Assembly (NCBI RefSeq): GCF_020131355.1
Contig: NZ_JAHLEL010000038.1
Location: forward strand, 806,001 to 870,000
Source of the DNA: Pseudonocardia sp. ICBG1293
GTDB lineage: Bacteria; Actinomycetota; Actinomycetes; Mycobacteriales; Pseudonocardiaceae
Direction of reading: 5' to 3'
DNA: 64,000 nucleotides
Shown: piece by piece, positions 57,564 to 64,000 of the stretch
Position numbering within the stretch: position 1 is the stretch's first letter
How the letters are laid out: each line of letters starts with the position of its first letter
Made by a program: the position numbers and the translations under genes
Notes under the pieces: model-generated
What the model saw: the letters and a program-made list of their open reading frames with translations, nothing else
The model's database searches: none
What the model was told of the DNA's origin: nothing

Positions 57564-57592
57564 CCTTCCGGTTGACTTCTGAATTCAGTATG
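57564..57592 (+). promoter_or_regulatory. GntR-type operator and promoter of the lyase operon
   Basis: Contains TTGACT and the perfect palindrome CTGAATTCAG (57579-57588). It lies between the GntR gene (divergent) and the ThDP-lyase gene, 56 bp before ATG 57648. It matches the site in front of the MFS gene at 26 of 29 positions. An overlapping regulator could block or activate both genes. Confidence 0.75.
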
Positions 57593-57647
57593 CGCACAGT
57601 CGGTGGTGTACGTCACCCGGTCGTCGTCGCCCGAGGAGGCCCGCTCG

Positions 57648-59351
57648 ATGCCCGAGCACGAAGCCCGCACCGCCGCCGCACTGGTGGCCCGATTCCTGTA
57701 CGAGCGCGGGGTGCGCCGCGTCTTCGGACTGCAGGGCGGGCACATCCAGCCGATCTGGGACCAGCTCGCGCGGCTCGGCGTCGCCATCGTCGATGTCCGC
57801 GACGAGGCCGCCGCCGTGCACATGGCGCACGCCCACTCCGAGCTCACCGGCGAGATGGGGATTGCGCTCGCCACCGCCGGTCCCGGTGTCACCAACACGG
57901 TCACCGCTGTCGCGAACGCCTCGGTCTCGCGGATCCCGCTGATCCTCATCGGCGGCTGTCCGCCGCGGCCGCAGGCCAACAAGCACCCGCTGCAGGACAT
58001 CGCGCACACCGCGATCCTCACGCCTGTCACCCGGCAGAGCCGCACCCTGCGCGTCGCCGACGAGGTGCTGCGCGAGTTCGACGAGGGCTGGTCGCGCGCT
58101 CTCGGCGACGCCGGCGAGCCCGGCCCGGTCTACCTCGAGATCCCCACCGACGTACTGCGCGACACCGTGCCGCCCGCCGTCGTCCTCGACGACCACCTGC
58201 GCCCGCCGCCGGTGCGCCGCTCGCGCCCGCACCCCGCCGACGTCCTGGCCGCCACCGAGCTGATCGGCGCCGCACAACGTCCGCTGGTGATCACCGGCCG
58301 GGGCGCGCGCACCGCACCCGAGGCCCTCGTCCGGTTCCTCGACGCGACCGGTGCCGCCTACCTCGACACCCAGGAGGGCCGCGGCCTCGTCGCGCAGGGC
58401 CACCCCGCGGTGGTGGGCGCGCTGCGCAGCAGGGCCATGCGCGAGGCCGACCTGGTGATCACCGTCGGGCGCCAGCTCGACTACCAGCTCGGCTTCGGCT
58501 CGCCCGCGGCCTTCCCCGCCGCGCGCTGGCTGCGGATCTCCGACACCGCGAGCGAGCTGTTCGACAACCGGCGCGGCGAGGTCGAGATCCTCGCCGACGT
58601 CGCGTCCACACTGGACGAGCTGGCGGAGACCGCCGCCGGGGACGGCGCCTGGCGCGACGGGCTGCGCGAGGCGCACCTGGAGCGGTCCTCGGGCTACCGG
58701 GACAAGCTCGCCTCCACCCCGCCCGGCGACGACGGTCGCATGCACCCGAACCACATCTTCGCCGCACTGCACGACATCGACCTCGACGGCGCCACCGTCG
58801 TCGCCGACGGCGGGGACCTGCTGTCCTTCGCCCGGCTCGGCGTCCCGCCGCAGGCCCGCTACCTCGACGCCGGCGCGTTCGGCTGCCTCGGCGTGGGCGT
58901 GCCGTTCGCCATCGCCGCCGCACTGGCCCGCCCGGAGCGCCCGGCGATCGTCGTCACCGGCGACGGTGCGTTCGGCATCAACGCGATGGAGGTCAACACC
59001 GCGGTCCGGCACGGCGCGCCGATCGTCGTGATCGTCTCCAACAACGCGGCCTGGAACATCGAGCGCTACGACCAGGCCGAGAACTACGGCCTCGTCGTCG
59101 GCACCGAGCTGGAGCACAACGACTACGCGCGGCTCGCCGAGGGGCTCGGTGCATACGGCGAGCGGGTCACCGAACCCGGACAGATGGCCGACGCACTCAA
59201 GCGGGCCCTGGCCAACGCACCGGCCGTCATCGACGTCGTGACCAGCCGCGACGCCCCGTCCCCGGACGCGGGCAAGGGCCTGGGCTGGGTGCCGGACTAC
59301 CAGGCGCTCACCCCCTGGAACGACGCCGAGATCGAGCGGAGGAGGTCCTGA
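57648..59351 (+). CDS. ThDP-dependent lyase, 2-hydroxyacyl-CoA (2-hydroxyisobutyryl-CoA) lyase-like
   Basis: A 567-aa thiamine-diphosphate enzyme of the acetolactate-synthase/oxalyl-CoA-decarboxylase/HACL group. Catalytic Glu53 lies in [20 protein letters not shown]. The ThDP/Mg site is GDG438-440...NN465-466 ([29 protein letters not shown]). A lyase directly upstream of a PaaK-like CoA ligase, plus ALDH and GMC genes, is the layout described in Actinomycetospora for 2-hydroxyisobutyryl-CoA lyase, which yields acetone and formyl-CoA. A plain acetolactate synthase is less likely, since there is no small subunit and no branched-chain genes nearby. ATG 57648 has GAGGAGG at 57633-57639. It starts the operon controlled by the GntR site. 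Confidence 0.82.
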   Translation: MPEHEARTAAALVARFLYERGVRRVFGLQGGHIQPIWDQLARLGVAIVDVRDEAAAVHMAHAHSELTGEMGIALATAGPGVTNTVTAVANASVSRIPLILIGGCPPRPQANKHPLQDIAHTAILTPVTRQSRTLRVADEVLREFDEGWSRALGDAGEPGPVYLEIPTDVLRDTVPPAVVLDDHLRPPPVRRSRPHPADVLAATELIGAAQRPLVITGRGARTAPEALVRFLDATGAAYLDTQEGRGLVAQGHPAVVGALRSRAMREADLVITVGRQLDYQLGFGSPAAFPAARWLRISDTASELFDNRRGEVEILADVASTLDELAETAAGDGAWRDGLREAHLERSSGYRDKLASTPPGDDGRMHPNHIFAALHDIDLDGATVVADGGDLLSFARLGVPPQARYLDAGAFGCLGVGVPFAIAAALARPERPAIVVTGDGAFGINAMEVNTAVRHGAPIVVIVSNNAAWNIERYDQAENYGLVVGTELEHNDYARLAEGLGAYGERVTEPGQMADALKRALANAPAVIDVVTSRDAPSPDAGKGLGWVPDYQALTPWNDAEIERRRS

Positions 59352-60742
59352 TGGGACAGATGGAGGAGTGGCACTTCCCAGCCGGGTACGACCAGAGCTA
59401 CCTGCCCGACCCGGACAGCCCGTACTGGTTCCCGCACCGGGAGACGATGGACCCGGCCGAGCGCGACGCTGCCGTCCTGGTCCGGCTGCAGGAGGTCCTG
59501 CGCTACGCCTACGACCGCTCGCCGTTCTACCGGCGCAAGTACGACGAGGCCGGGCTCGACATCGGTGACGTCACCACCTGGGAGGCGTTCGAGCAGGTCC
59601 CGGTGGTCACCAAGGAGGAGCTGCGCGCCTCGCAGGAGAACGCGCCCCCCTTCGGTGACTACGTCTGCGTCGACGACGCCGAGCTGCACCACATCCACGG
59701 CACCAGCGGTACGACGGGCACGCCCACCGCGTTCGCCATGGGCCGCCGCGACTGGGAGGTCATCGCCGACAACCACGCGCGCATCCTGTGGGGGATGGGG
59801 GTGCGCCCCGGCGACACCGTGTTCGTCTCCGCGTTGTTCTCGCTCTACCTCGGTTCCTGGGGCGCGATGAGCGGGGCGGAGCGGCTGCGCTGCAAGGTCT
59901 TCCCCTACGGCGCCGGCGCCTCGGGGATGACCGCGCGGGCCGTGCAGTGGCTCGCCCGCACCCGGCCGAAGGCGTTCTACTCGACGCCGTCCTACGCGTT
60001 GCGCCTCGCCGAGGTCGCCGAGCAGGAGAAGGTCGACCCGCGCGAGTTCGGCATCGACGTCATGTTCTTCTCCGGCGAGCCCGGCGCCTCGGTGCCCTCG
60101 GTCCGCAAGGCGATCGAGTCCGCGTTCGACACCCGCGTCGTCGACTGCGGGACGATGGCCGAGATGACGCCGTTCATGTCGGCGTCGGCGACGGCCGGCA
60201 GCCCGGACGGGATGCTGCTGTGGCAGGACATCGTCTGGCACGAGGTGTGCGACCCGGACACCTTCCGCACCGTCCCGTACGGCTCCGAGGGCACCCCGGT
60301 CTACACGCACCTCGAACGGACCTCGCAGCCGATGATCCGGCTCGCGTCGAACGACCTGACCCGCTGGGAGATGGGCACCAACGGCTGCGGGCGCACCTAC
60401 CCGCGGCTGCCCGCCGGCGTCTACGGCCGGATCGACGACATGATCCACATCCGGGGCGAGAACGTGTACCCCACCGAGATCGACAACGTCCTGCGCGAGA
60501 TCGAGGGCTACGGCGGGCACCGCGTGCACGTCACCCGCACCGGCTCGATGGACGAGATCGTCGTCCGCGCCGAGTGCGCGCCCGAGCACGCCGAGAGCTT
60601 CGAGCGCGCGGCCGGCAGCGGACTGCACCGCGTCGTCGGCCTGCGGGTCGGGGTGGAGGTCGTCGCCCCCGACACCTACGAGCGCAGCGAGCACAAGGCC
60701 CGCCGCGTGGTCGACGAGCGCGACCACACGAAGCGTCCCTGA
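59351..60742 (+). CDS. hcl: PaaK-like acyl-CoA ligase, probable 2-hydroxyisobutyrate-CoA ligase
   Basis: A 463-aa AMP-forming ligase related to phenylacetate-CoA ligase and to 2-hydroxyisobutyryl-CoA ligase. P-loop HIHGTSGTTGTPTAF, adenylation motif FSGEPGASVPSVRKAIESAF, and the C-terminal hinge GRIDDMIHIRGENVYPTEIDNVL with the last Lys region RSEHKARRVVDE. It converts an acid to its CoA thioester with ATP. Its stop/start overlap with the lyase (TGATG) and placement directly after it support 2-hydroxyisobutyrate or a similar 2-hydroxyacid as substrate. The symbol is by analogy; phenylacetate as substrate is unlikely because no paa genes are present. Confidence 0.8.
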   Translation: MGQMEEWHFPAGYDQSYLPDPDSPYWFPHRETMDPAERDAAVLVRLQEVLRYAYDRSPFYRRKYDEAGLDIGDVTTWEAFEQVPVVTKEELRASQENAPPFGDYVCVDDAELHHIHGTSGTTGTPTAFAMGRRDWEVIADNHARILWGMGVRPGDTVFVSALFSLYLGSWGAMSGAERLRCKVFPYGAGASGMTARAVQWLARTRPKAFYSTPSYALRLAEVAEQEKVDPREFGIDVMFFSGEPGASVPSVRKAIESAFDTRVVDCGTMAEMTPFMSASATAGSPDGMLLWQDIVWHEVCDPDTFRTVPYGSEGTPVYTHLERTSQPMIRLASNDLTRWEMGTNGCGRTYPRLPAGVYGRIDDMIHIRGENVYPTEIDNVLREIEGYGGHRVHVTRTGSMDEIVVRAECAPEHAESFERAAGSGLHRVVGLRVGVEVVAPDTYERSEHKARRVVDERDHTKRP

Positions 60743-60785
60743 ACAGGCGATCCCTGTACCCCCCGTGGCAAGGAGGCCACCGAGC

Positions 60786-62309
60786 ATGTCCGTCACCACC
60801 CGTGCACTGACCCTCGACCCCGACGCACGCACCGCCGACCAGGTGGCGATGTTCGTCGACGGGCAGTTCGTCCCGGCCGCGGTCGGCGCGACCTTCCCGA
60901 CCGTCGACCCCAACACCGGGCGCACCATCGCCGAGGTCCCGCGCGCCGACGGCACCGACGTCGACCGCGCCGTCGCCGCGGCCAAGCGCGTCGCCGTCGA
61001 GTGGCAGTTCACCGACGCCATGGCCCGCGCCGCGCTGCTGCGCAACCTGGCCGCGCTGGTCACCGAGCACGCCGACGAGCTCGCCCGGCTGGAGGCACTC
61101 GACTCCGGGCACTACCTGGCCAAGGCCCAGGAGCTCATGGGTGCGATCCCGCTGTGGCTCGACTACTGGGCGAGCCTGGCCGACAAGGTCGGCGGGCGCA
61201 CCATCGAGGTCCCCGGCAACAAGCTGTCGTTCACCCTGCTCGAGCCGCTCGGGGTCACCGCGCACATCGTGCCGTGGAACTACCCGCTGCTGATCATGGT
61301 GCGGTCCTGCGCCCCGGCGCTCGCGCTCGGCAACACCTGCGTCGTGAAGCCCGCCGAGGACACCTCGCTGTCGGCGCTCAAGTTCGCCGAGCTGGTCAGG
61401 GAGGCGGGCTTCCCGGACGGTGTGTTCAACGTCGTCACCGGGTTCGGCACCGAGGCCGGCGCGTCGCTGGCCGCGCACCCCGACGTCGCGGGCATCACCT
61501 TCACCGGCTCCACCGAGACCGGCAAGACGGTCGCCAAGCTCGGCGCCGACCACGTCGCCCAGGTCAACCTGGAGCTCGGCGGCAAGTCCCCGACGATCGT
61601 GTTCCCCGACGCCGACCTCGACGACGCCGTCGAGGCCGCCGTGCAGGGCTTCTGCTCGCACACCGGGCAGGTCTGCGTCGCCGGGACCCGGCTGTTCGTG
61701 CACGCCGACGTCCGGTCGGCGTTCCTGGAGAAGCTGACCGCGCGCCTGGAGCAGACCCGGGTCGGCGACGGGTTCGCCGAGGGCACCCAGATGGGGCCGC
61801 TGGTCTCGCAGAAGCAGTACGACCGCGTGCGGGACTACATCGAGATCGGCAAGACCGAGGGCACCCTGCACTACGGCGGCGGCCGCCCCGCCGGAGCCCC
61901 CGAGGGCGGCTACTTCGTCGAGCCGACGGTGTTCGTCGACGTCGCCCACAACGCCCGGATCGCGCGGGAGGAGATCTTCGGGCCGGTGGCCTCGGTGCAT
62001 TCCTGGACGAGCGAGGACGAGCTGGTCGAGGCGGTCAACGACTCCATCTACGGGCTGTTCGCGGTCCTGCTCGGCCGCGACATCACGAAGCTGCTGTCGA
62101 CGGCACGCCGGCTGCAGGTCGGCGGCGTGATGATCAACGACTGGTTCGGCGAGTTGCCGATGACGCCGCACGGCGGGCACAAGCAGTCCGGCACCGGCCG
62201 CGAGGAGGGCCTGGAGGCCGTCCACGGATACACGCAGGTCAAGCACATCAGCGTCAACCTCGACCCGTCCCTGCGGGCGGGGTCCGACTGGGCCGGCGCG
62301 CCCCTGTAG
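60786..62309 (+). CDS. NAD(P)-dependent aldehyde dehydrogenase (hydroxyisobutyraldehyde dehydrogenase-like)
   Basis: A 507-aa aldehyde dehydrogenase. PWNYPLLIMVRSCAPALALGN (coenzyme region), FTGSTETGKTVAKLGA, catalytic Glu263 in NLELGGKSPT and Cys297 in TGQVCVAGTR. In the predicted route it oxidises the aldehyde formed by the GMC enzyme to the acid used by the ligase (2-hydroxyisobutyraldehyde to 2-hydroxyisobutyrate). ATG 60786 has GGAGG nearby (60771-60775). It is 43 bp after the ligase gene. Confidence 0.88.
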   Translation: MSVTTRALTLDPDARTADQVAMFVDGQFVPAAVGATFPTVDPNTGRTIAEVPRADGTDVDRAVAAAKRVAVEWQFTDAMARAALLRNLAALVTEHADELARLEALDSGHYLAKAQELMGAIPLWLDYWASLADKVGGRTIEVPGNKLSFTLLEPLGVTAHIVPWNYPLLIMVRSCAPALALGNTCVVKPAEDTSLSALKFAELVREAGFPDGVFNVVTGFGTEAGASLAAHPDVAGITFTGSTETGKTVAKLGADHVAQVNLELGGKSPTIVFPDADLDDAVEAAVQGFCSHTGQVCVAGTRLFVHADVRSAFLEKLTARLEQTRVGDGFAEGTQMGPLVSQKQYDRVRDYIEIGKTEGTLHYGGGRPAGAPEGGYFVEPTVFVDVAHNARIAREEIFGPVASVHSWTSEDELVEAVNDSIYGLFAVLLGRDITKLLSTARRLQVGGVMINDWFGELPMTPHGGHKQSGTGREEGLEAVHGYTQVKHISVNLDPSLRAGSDWAGAPL

Positions 62310-62341
62310 CCCCGGCGTCACGCCAGAGAGGAGAGCATCCG

Positions 62342-62971
62342 ATGAACGACGCACCCGCTCCCTTCGGAGCACCCGCGGAGACCGCGAACCCGGGTGAGGC
62401 CGGCGGCTTCTTCGAGGCCGGGCGGCCCCGGATCGGCGGCCTGCTGCACCCGGTCCGGTTCAGCGACGAGCAGGCGGCCGTGCTGAACGCCGTCGCCGAC
62501 ACCCTCATCCCGCCGGACCCGCGCTGGCCCACCGCGAGCGAGGTCGACCTGGTGACCTTCGTCGGCCGCTACGTCACGCCGTCGGGCTACCGGAACAAGC
62601 ACTTCCCGTTCGCCGAGGAGGACGACGTCAAGGCCGGCCTCGACCGGCTCGGGCTCTCCTTCGTGGACGGTGACGTCGCTGCCCGCACCGAGGCGGTCGC
62701 CGCGCTGGAGAAGGCCGAGGACCCGCTGTTCGAGCAGCTGCGCGCGCTCGTCTACTACGGCTACTACTCCCGGCCCGTGGTGACGCTGGCGATCAACCGC
62801 AACCTGCCCGCCGGGCGCGACTACCACGGTCCGCCGCTGCCCTACGGCTACCTGCAGACCACCGAGCCGTGGGACGAGGACCTGCTGACCCAGGCCCAGG
62901 AGAACGGCTCCTACCTCGAGACCGACGACGTCGTGCGCGTCGACCTGTCCCAGCTGTCCTGGACCAAGTGA
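62342..62971 (+). CDS. Gluconate 2-dehydrogenase subunit 3-like protein
   Basis: A 209-aa protein of the family that forms the small subunit of membrane-associated GMC dehydrogenases. Recognised from RFSDEQAAVLNAVADTLIPPDPRWPTASEVDLVTFVGRYV, the long acidic segment, and the aromatic repeats YYGYYSRPVVTLAIN. No Tat signal is visible, unlike many members. ATG 62342 has GAGAGGAGAG at 62326-62335. It is directly followed by the GMC gene with 10 bp between, so it probably forms a complex with it and helps electron transfer or folding. Confidence 0.82.
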   Translation: MNDAPAPFGAPAETANPGEAGGFFEAGRPRIGGLLHPVRFSDEQAAVLNAVADTLIPPDPRWPTASEVDLVTFVGRYVTPSGYRNKHFPFAEEDDVKAGLDRLGLSFVDGDVAARTEAVAALEKAEDPLFEQLRALVYYGYYSRPVVTLAINRNLPAGRDYHGPPLPYGYLQTTEPWDEDLLTQAQENGSYLETDDVVRVDLSQLSWTK

Positions 62972-62981
62972 GGAGTACGTC

Positions 62982-64000
62982 ATGGCTGCCTACGAGGAGA
63001 CCGACGTCCTGATCATCGGTGCCGGCCCGGGCGGGGCCGGGATCGCGCTGAAGCTGGCCAAGGCCGGTGTGAAGGTGGTGTGCCTGGAGCAGGGCCCGTG
63101 GGTCACGCCCCAGGAGCACCCGCACTACCACGACGAGTGGGAGCTGGAGAAGCAGCGCGGCTGGGCCTACGACCCCAACGTGCGCCAGTTGCCCGAGGAC
63201 TACCCGGTCACCGGGGTCACGACGCCGTACATGATGAACAACGTCGGTGGCTCGACGATGCACTACGCCGGCCACTGGCCGCGCTACAAGCCCGTCGACT
63301 TCCGCAAGGGCACCGAGCACGGGCTCGAGGGCACGATCGACTGGCCCATCAGCTACGAGGACCTGGCCCCGTTCTACGACGAGAACGACGAGATCTACGG
63401 CATCTCCGGCCGGATCGGCGACCCGTCCTATCCGGACCGCAAGCAGGCCGTGCGGGACCCGGAGGTGCTGCCGGGCAAGCTCGGGCTCAAGTACGCGAAG
63501 GCCTCGCGCGACCTGGGGTGGCACTGGTGGCCGTCGGACAACGCGATCATCACCCGGGACCGGGAGAATCGGCAGGCCGACCAGGCGATGGGTAACGAGC
63601 TGTCGGGCAGCCCCACCGGGTCGCTGTCGACCCCGGCCAACGCGCATTGGCCCTACGCGATCCGGCACGGCGCCGACCTGCGCACGATGGCCCGGGTCGA
63701 GCAGATCAACGCCGCGAACGGCAAGGCGACCGGCGCGACCTACATCGACCGCACCACCGGTGACCGGCACGAGGTGCGGGCGAAGATCGTCGTCCTCGCG
63801 GCCAACGGCATCGGGTCGCCGCGGCTGCTGCTGCAGAGCGCGCAGAAGGGGCACCCGGACGGGCTGGCGAACTCCAACGGGATCGTCGGCAAGTACCTGA
63901 TGCACCACGTGTTCGCGTTCTGCGACTCGTGGTTCGACGAACCGATCGAGGGCTACAAGGGCAGCTTCGGCGCGCCCCTGTACAGCCACGAATTCTACCA
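62982..64000 (+). CDS. GMC-family oxidoreductase (alcohol/diol dehydrogenase), cut by window end
   Basis: The first 339 codons of a flavin GMC dehydrogenase; the rest lies beyond the window. FAD-binding VLIIGAGPGGAGIALKLAKAG (GxGxxG at residues 11-16), followed by ...GWAYDPNVRQLPEDYP, NNVGGSTMHYAGHWPRYKP (GMC signature 1), GHW, DLAPFYDENDEIYGISG, and signature 2 region IVVLAANGIGSPRLLLQSAQ. In the presumed pathway it oxidises 2-methylpropane-1,2-diol or another primary alcohol, as MdpB/MpdB do in tert-butyl ether degraders. ATG 62982 overlaps a good GAGGAG at 62969-62974. It is the last gene visible in the operon. Confidence 0.88.
   Translation, partial: MAAYEETDVLIIGAGPGGAGIALKLAKAGVKVVCLEQGPWVTPQEHPHYHDEWELEKQRGWAYDPNVRQLPEDYPVTGVTTPYMMNNVGGSTMHYAGHWPRYKPVDFRKGTEHGLEGTIDWPISYEDLAPFYDENDEIYGISGRIGDPSYPDRKQAVRDPEVLPGKLGLKYAKASRDLGWHWWPSDNAIITRDRENRQADQAMGNELSGSPTGSLSTPANAHWPYAIRHGADLRTMARVEQINAANGKATGATYIDRTTGDRHEVRAKIVVLAANGIGSPRLLLQSAQKGHPDGLANSNGIVGKYLMHHVFAFCDSWFDEPIEGYKGSFGAPLYSHEFY

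Noticed and set aside
57648-59351. Acetolactate synthase (IlvB) as the function of the ThDP enzyme
   Set aside because: Generic motifs fit, but there is no regulatory subunit or branched-chain gene nearby and the CoA ligase is coupled to it, which favours a 2-hydroxyacyl-CoA lyase.

Overview
The window is very GC-rich actinobacterial DNA, with many GTG starts and four-base ATGA/GTGA gene overlaps. Gene content and local order match two blocks of the Mycobacterium tuberculosis chromosome: the Rv1324-Rv1328c glycogen/GlgE block and the Rv3024c-Rv3041c block. F420-type (Ddn-like) proteins and a lyase-ligase operon known from Actinomycetospora and Pseudonocardia point to the family Pseudonocardiaceae, most likely Pseudonocardia. 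This is inference from protein similarity as I recall it; no search was run.

Layout. 1-4737: end of a leftward gene, a thioredoxin-fold TPR protein, a GT87 mannosyltransferase-like membrane protein, an aromatic-acid-type MFS transporter and a Pro/Gly-rich repeat protein. 4850-20655: alpha-glucan and trehalose metabolism, with glgB, a coupled leftward operon of two GT4 glycosyltransferases, a hydrolase and a DedA protein, then maltokinase, a divergent TreS-like GH13 enzyme, glgE and glgP. Trehalose/maltose, TreS, Mak and GlgE would feed glycogen synthesis, GlgB branches it, and GlgP and GlgX (26889-28907) degrade it.

20656-25708 is a nest of mobile elements: an IS5-type element whose transposase is interrupted by two further IS5-type elements and three identical 121-bp MITE-like repeats, next to an IS630-type element. 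Removing the insertions restores a 941-bp element and an ancestral CTAG that was the stop codon of two convergent genes.

25708-45731: a frameshifted secreted FN3 protein, FmdB zinc ribbon, glgX, ABC ATPase, enoyl-CoA hydratase, methyltransferase, a MacS/MacR-like two-component system, DedA, a broken LuxR regulator, an ArsR-like regulator with a beta-lactamase-fold protein, a nucleoside hydrolase, and a set resembling Rv3030-Rv3032 plus Rv3034c (methylglucose-lipopolysaccharide genes in mycobacteria). Four genes between 26 and 38 kb each need one extra G or C to read through, which suggests assembly indels or local decay.

45732-55162: etfB-etfA, an OlsB/OlsA-like acyltransferase pair, cysteine desulfurase, mnmA, two tandem Ddn-family proteins and a MetE-like protein. 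55376-64000: a catabolic module under a GntR/FCD regulator, with two near-identical copies of one palindromic operator placed in front of an MFS transporter and of a five-gene operon (ThDP lyase, PaaK-like CoA ligase, aldehyde dehydrogenase, gluconate-dehydrogenase-subunit-3-like protein, GMC oxidoreductase cut by the window end). The best reading is oxidation of a branched diol such as 2-methylpropane-1,2-diol to 2-hydroxyisobutyrate, CoA activation, and cleavage to a ketone (acetone) plus formyl-CoA. No tRNA, rRNA or CRISPR array was seen.
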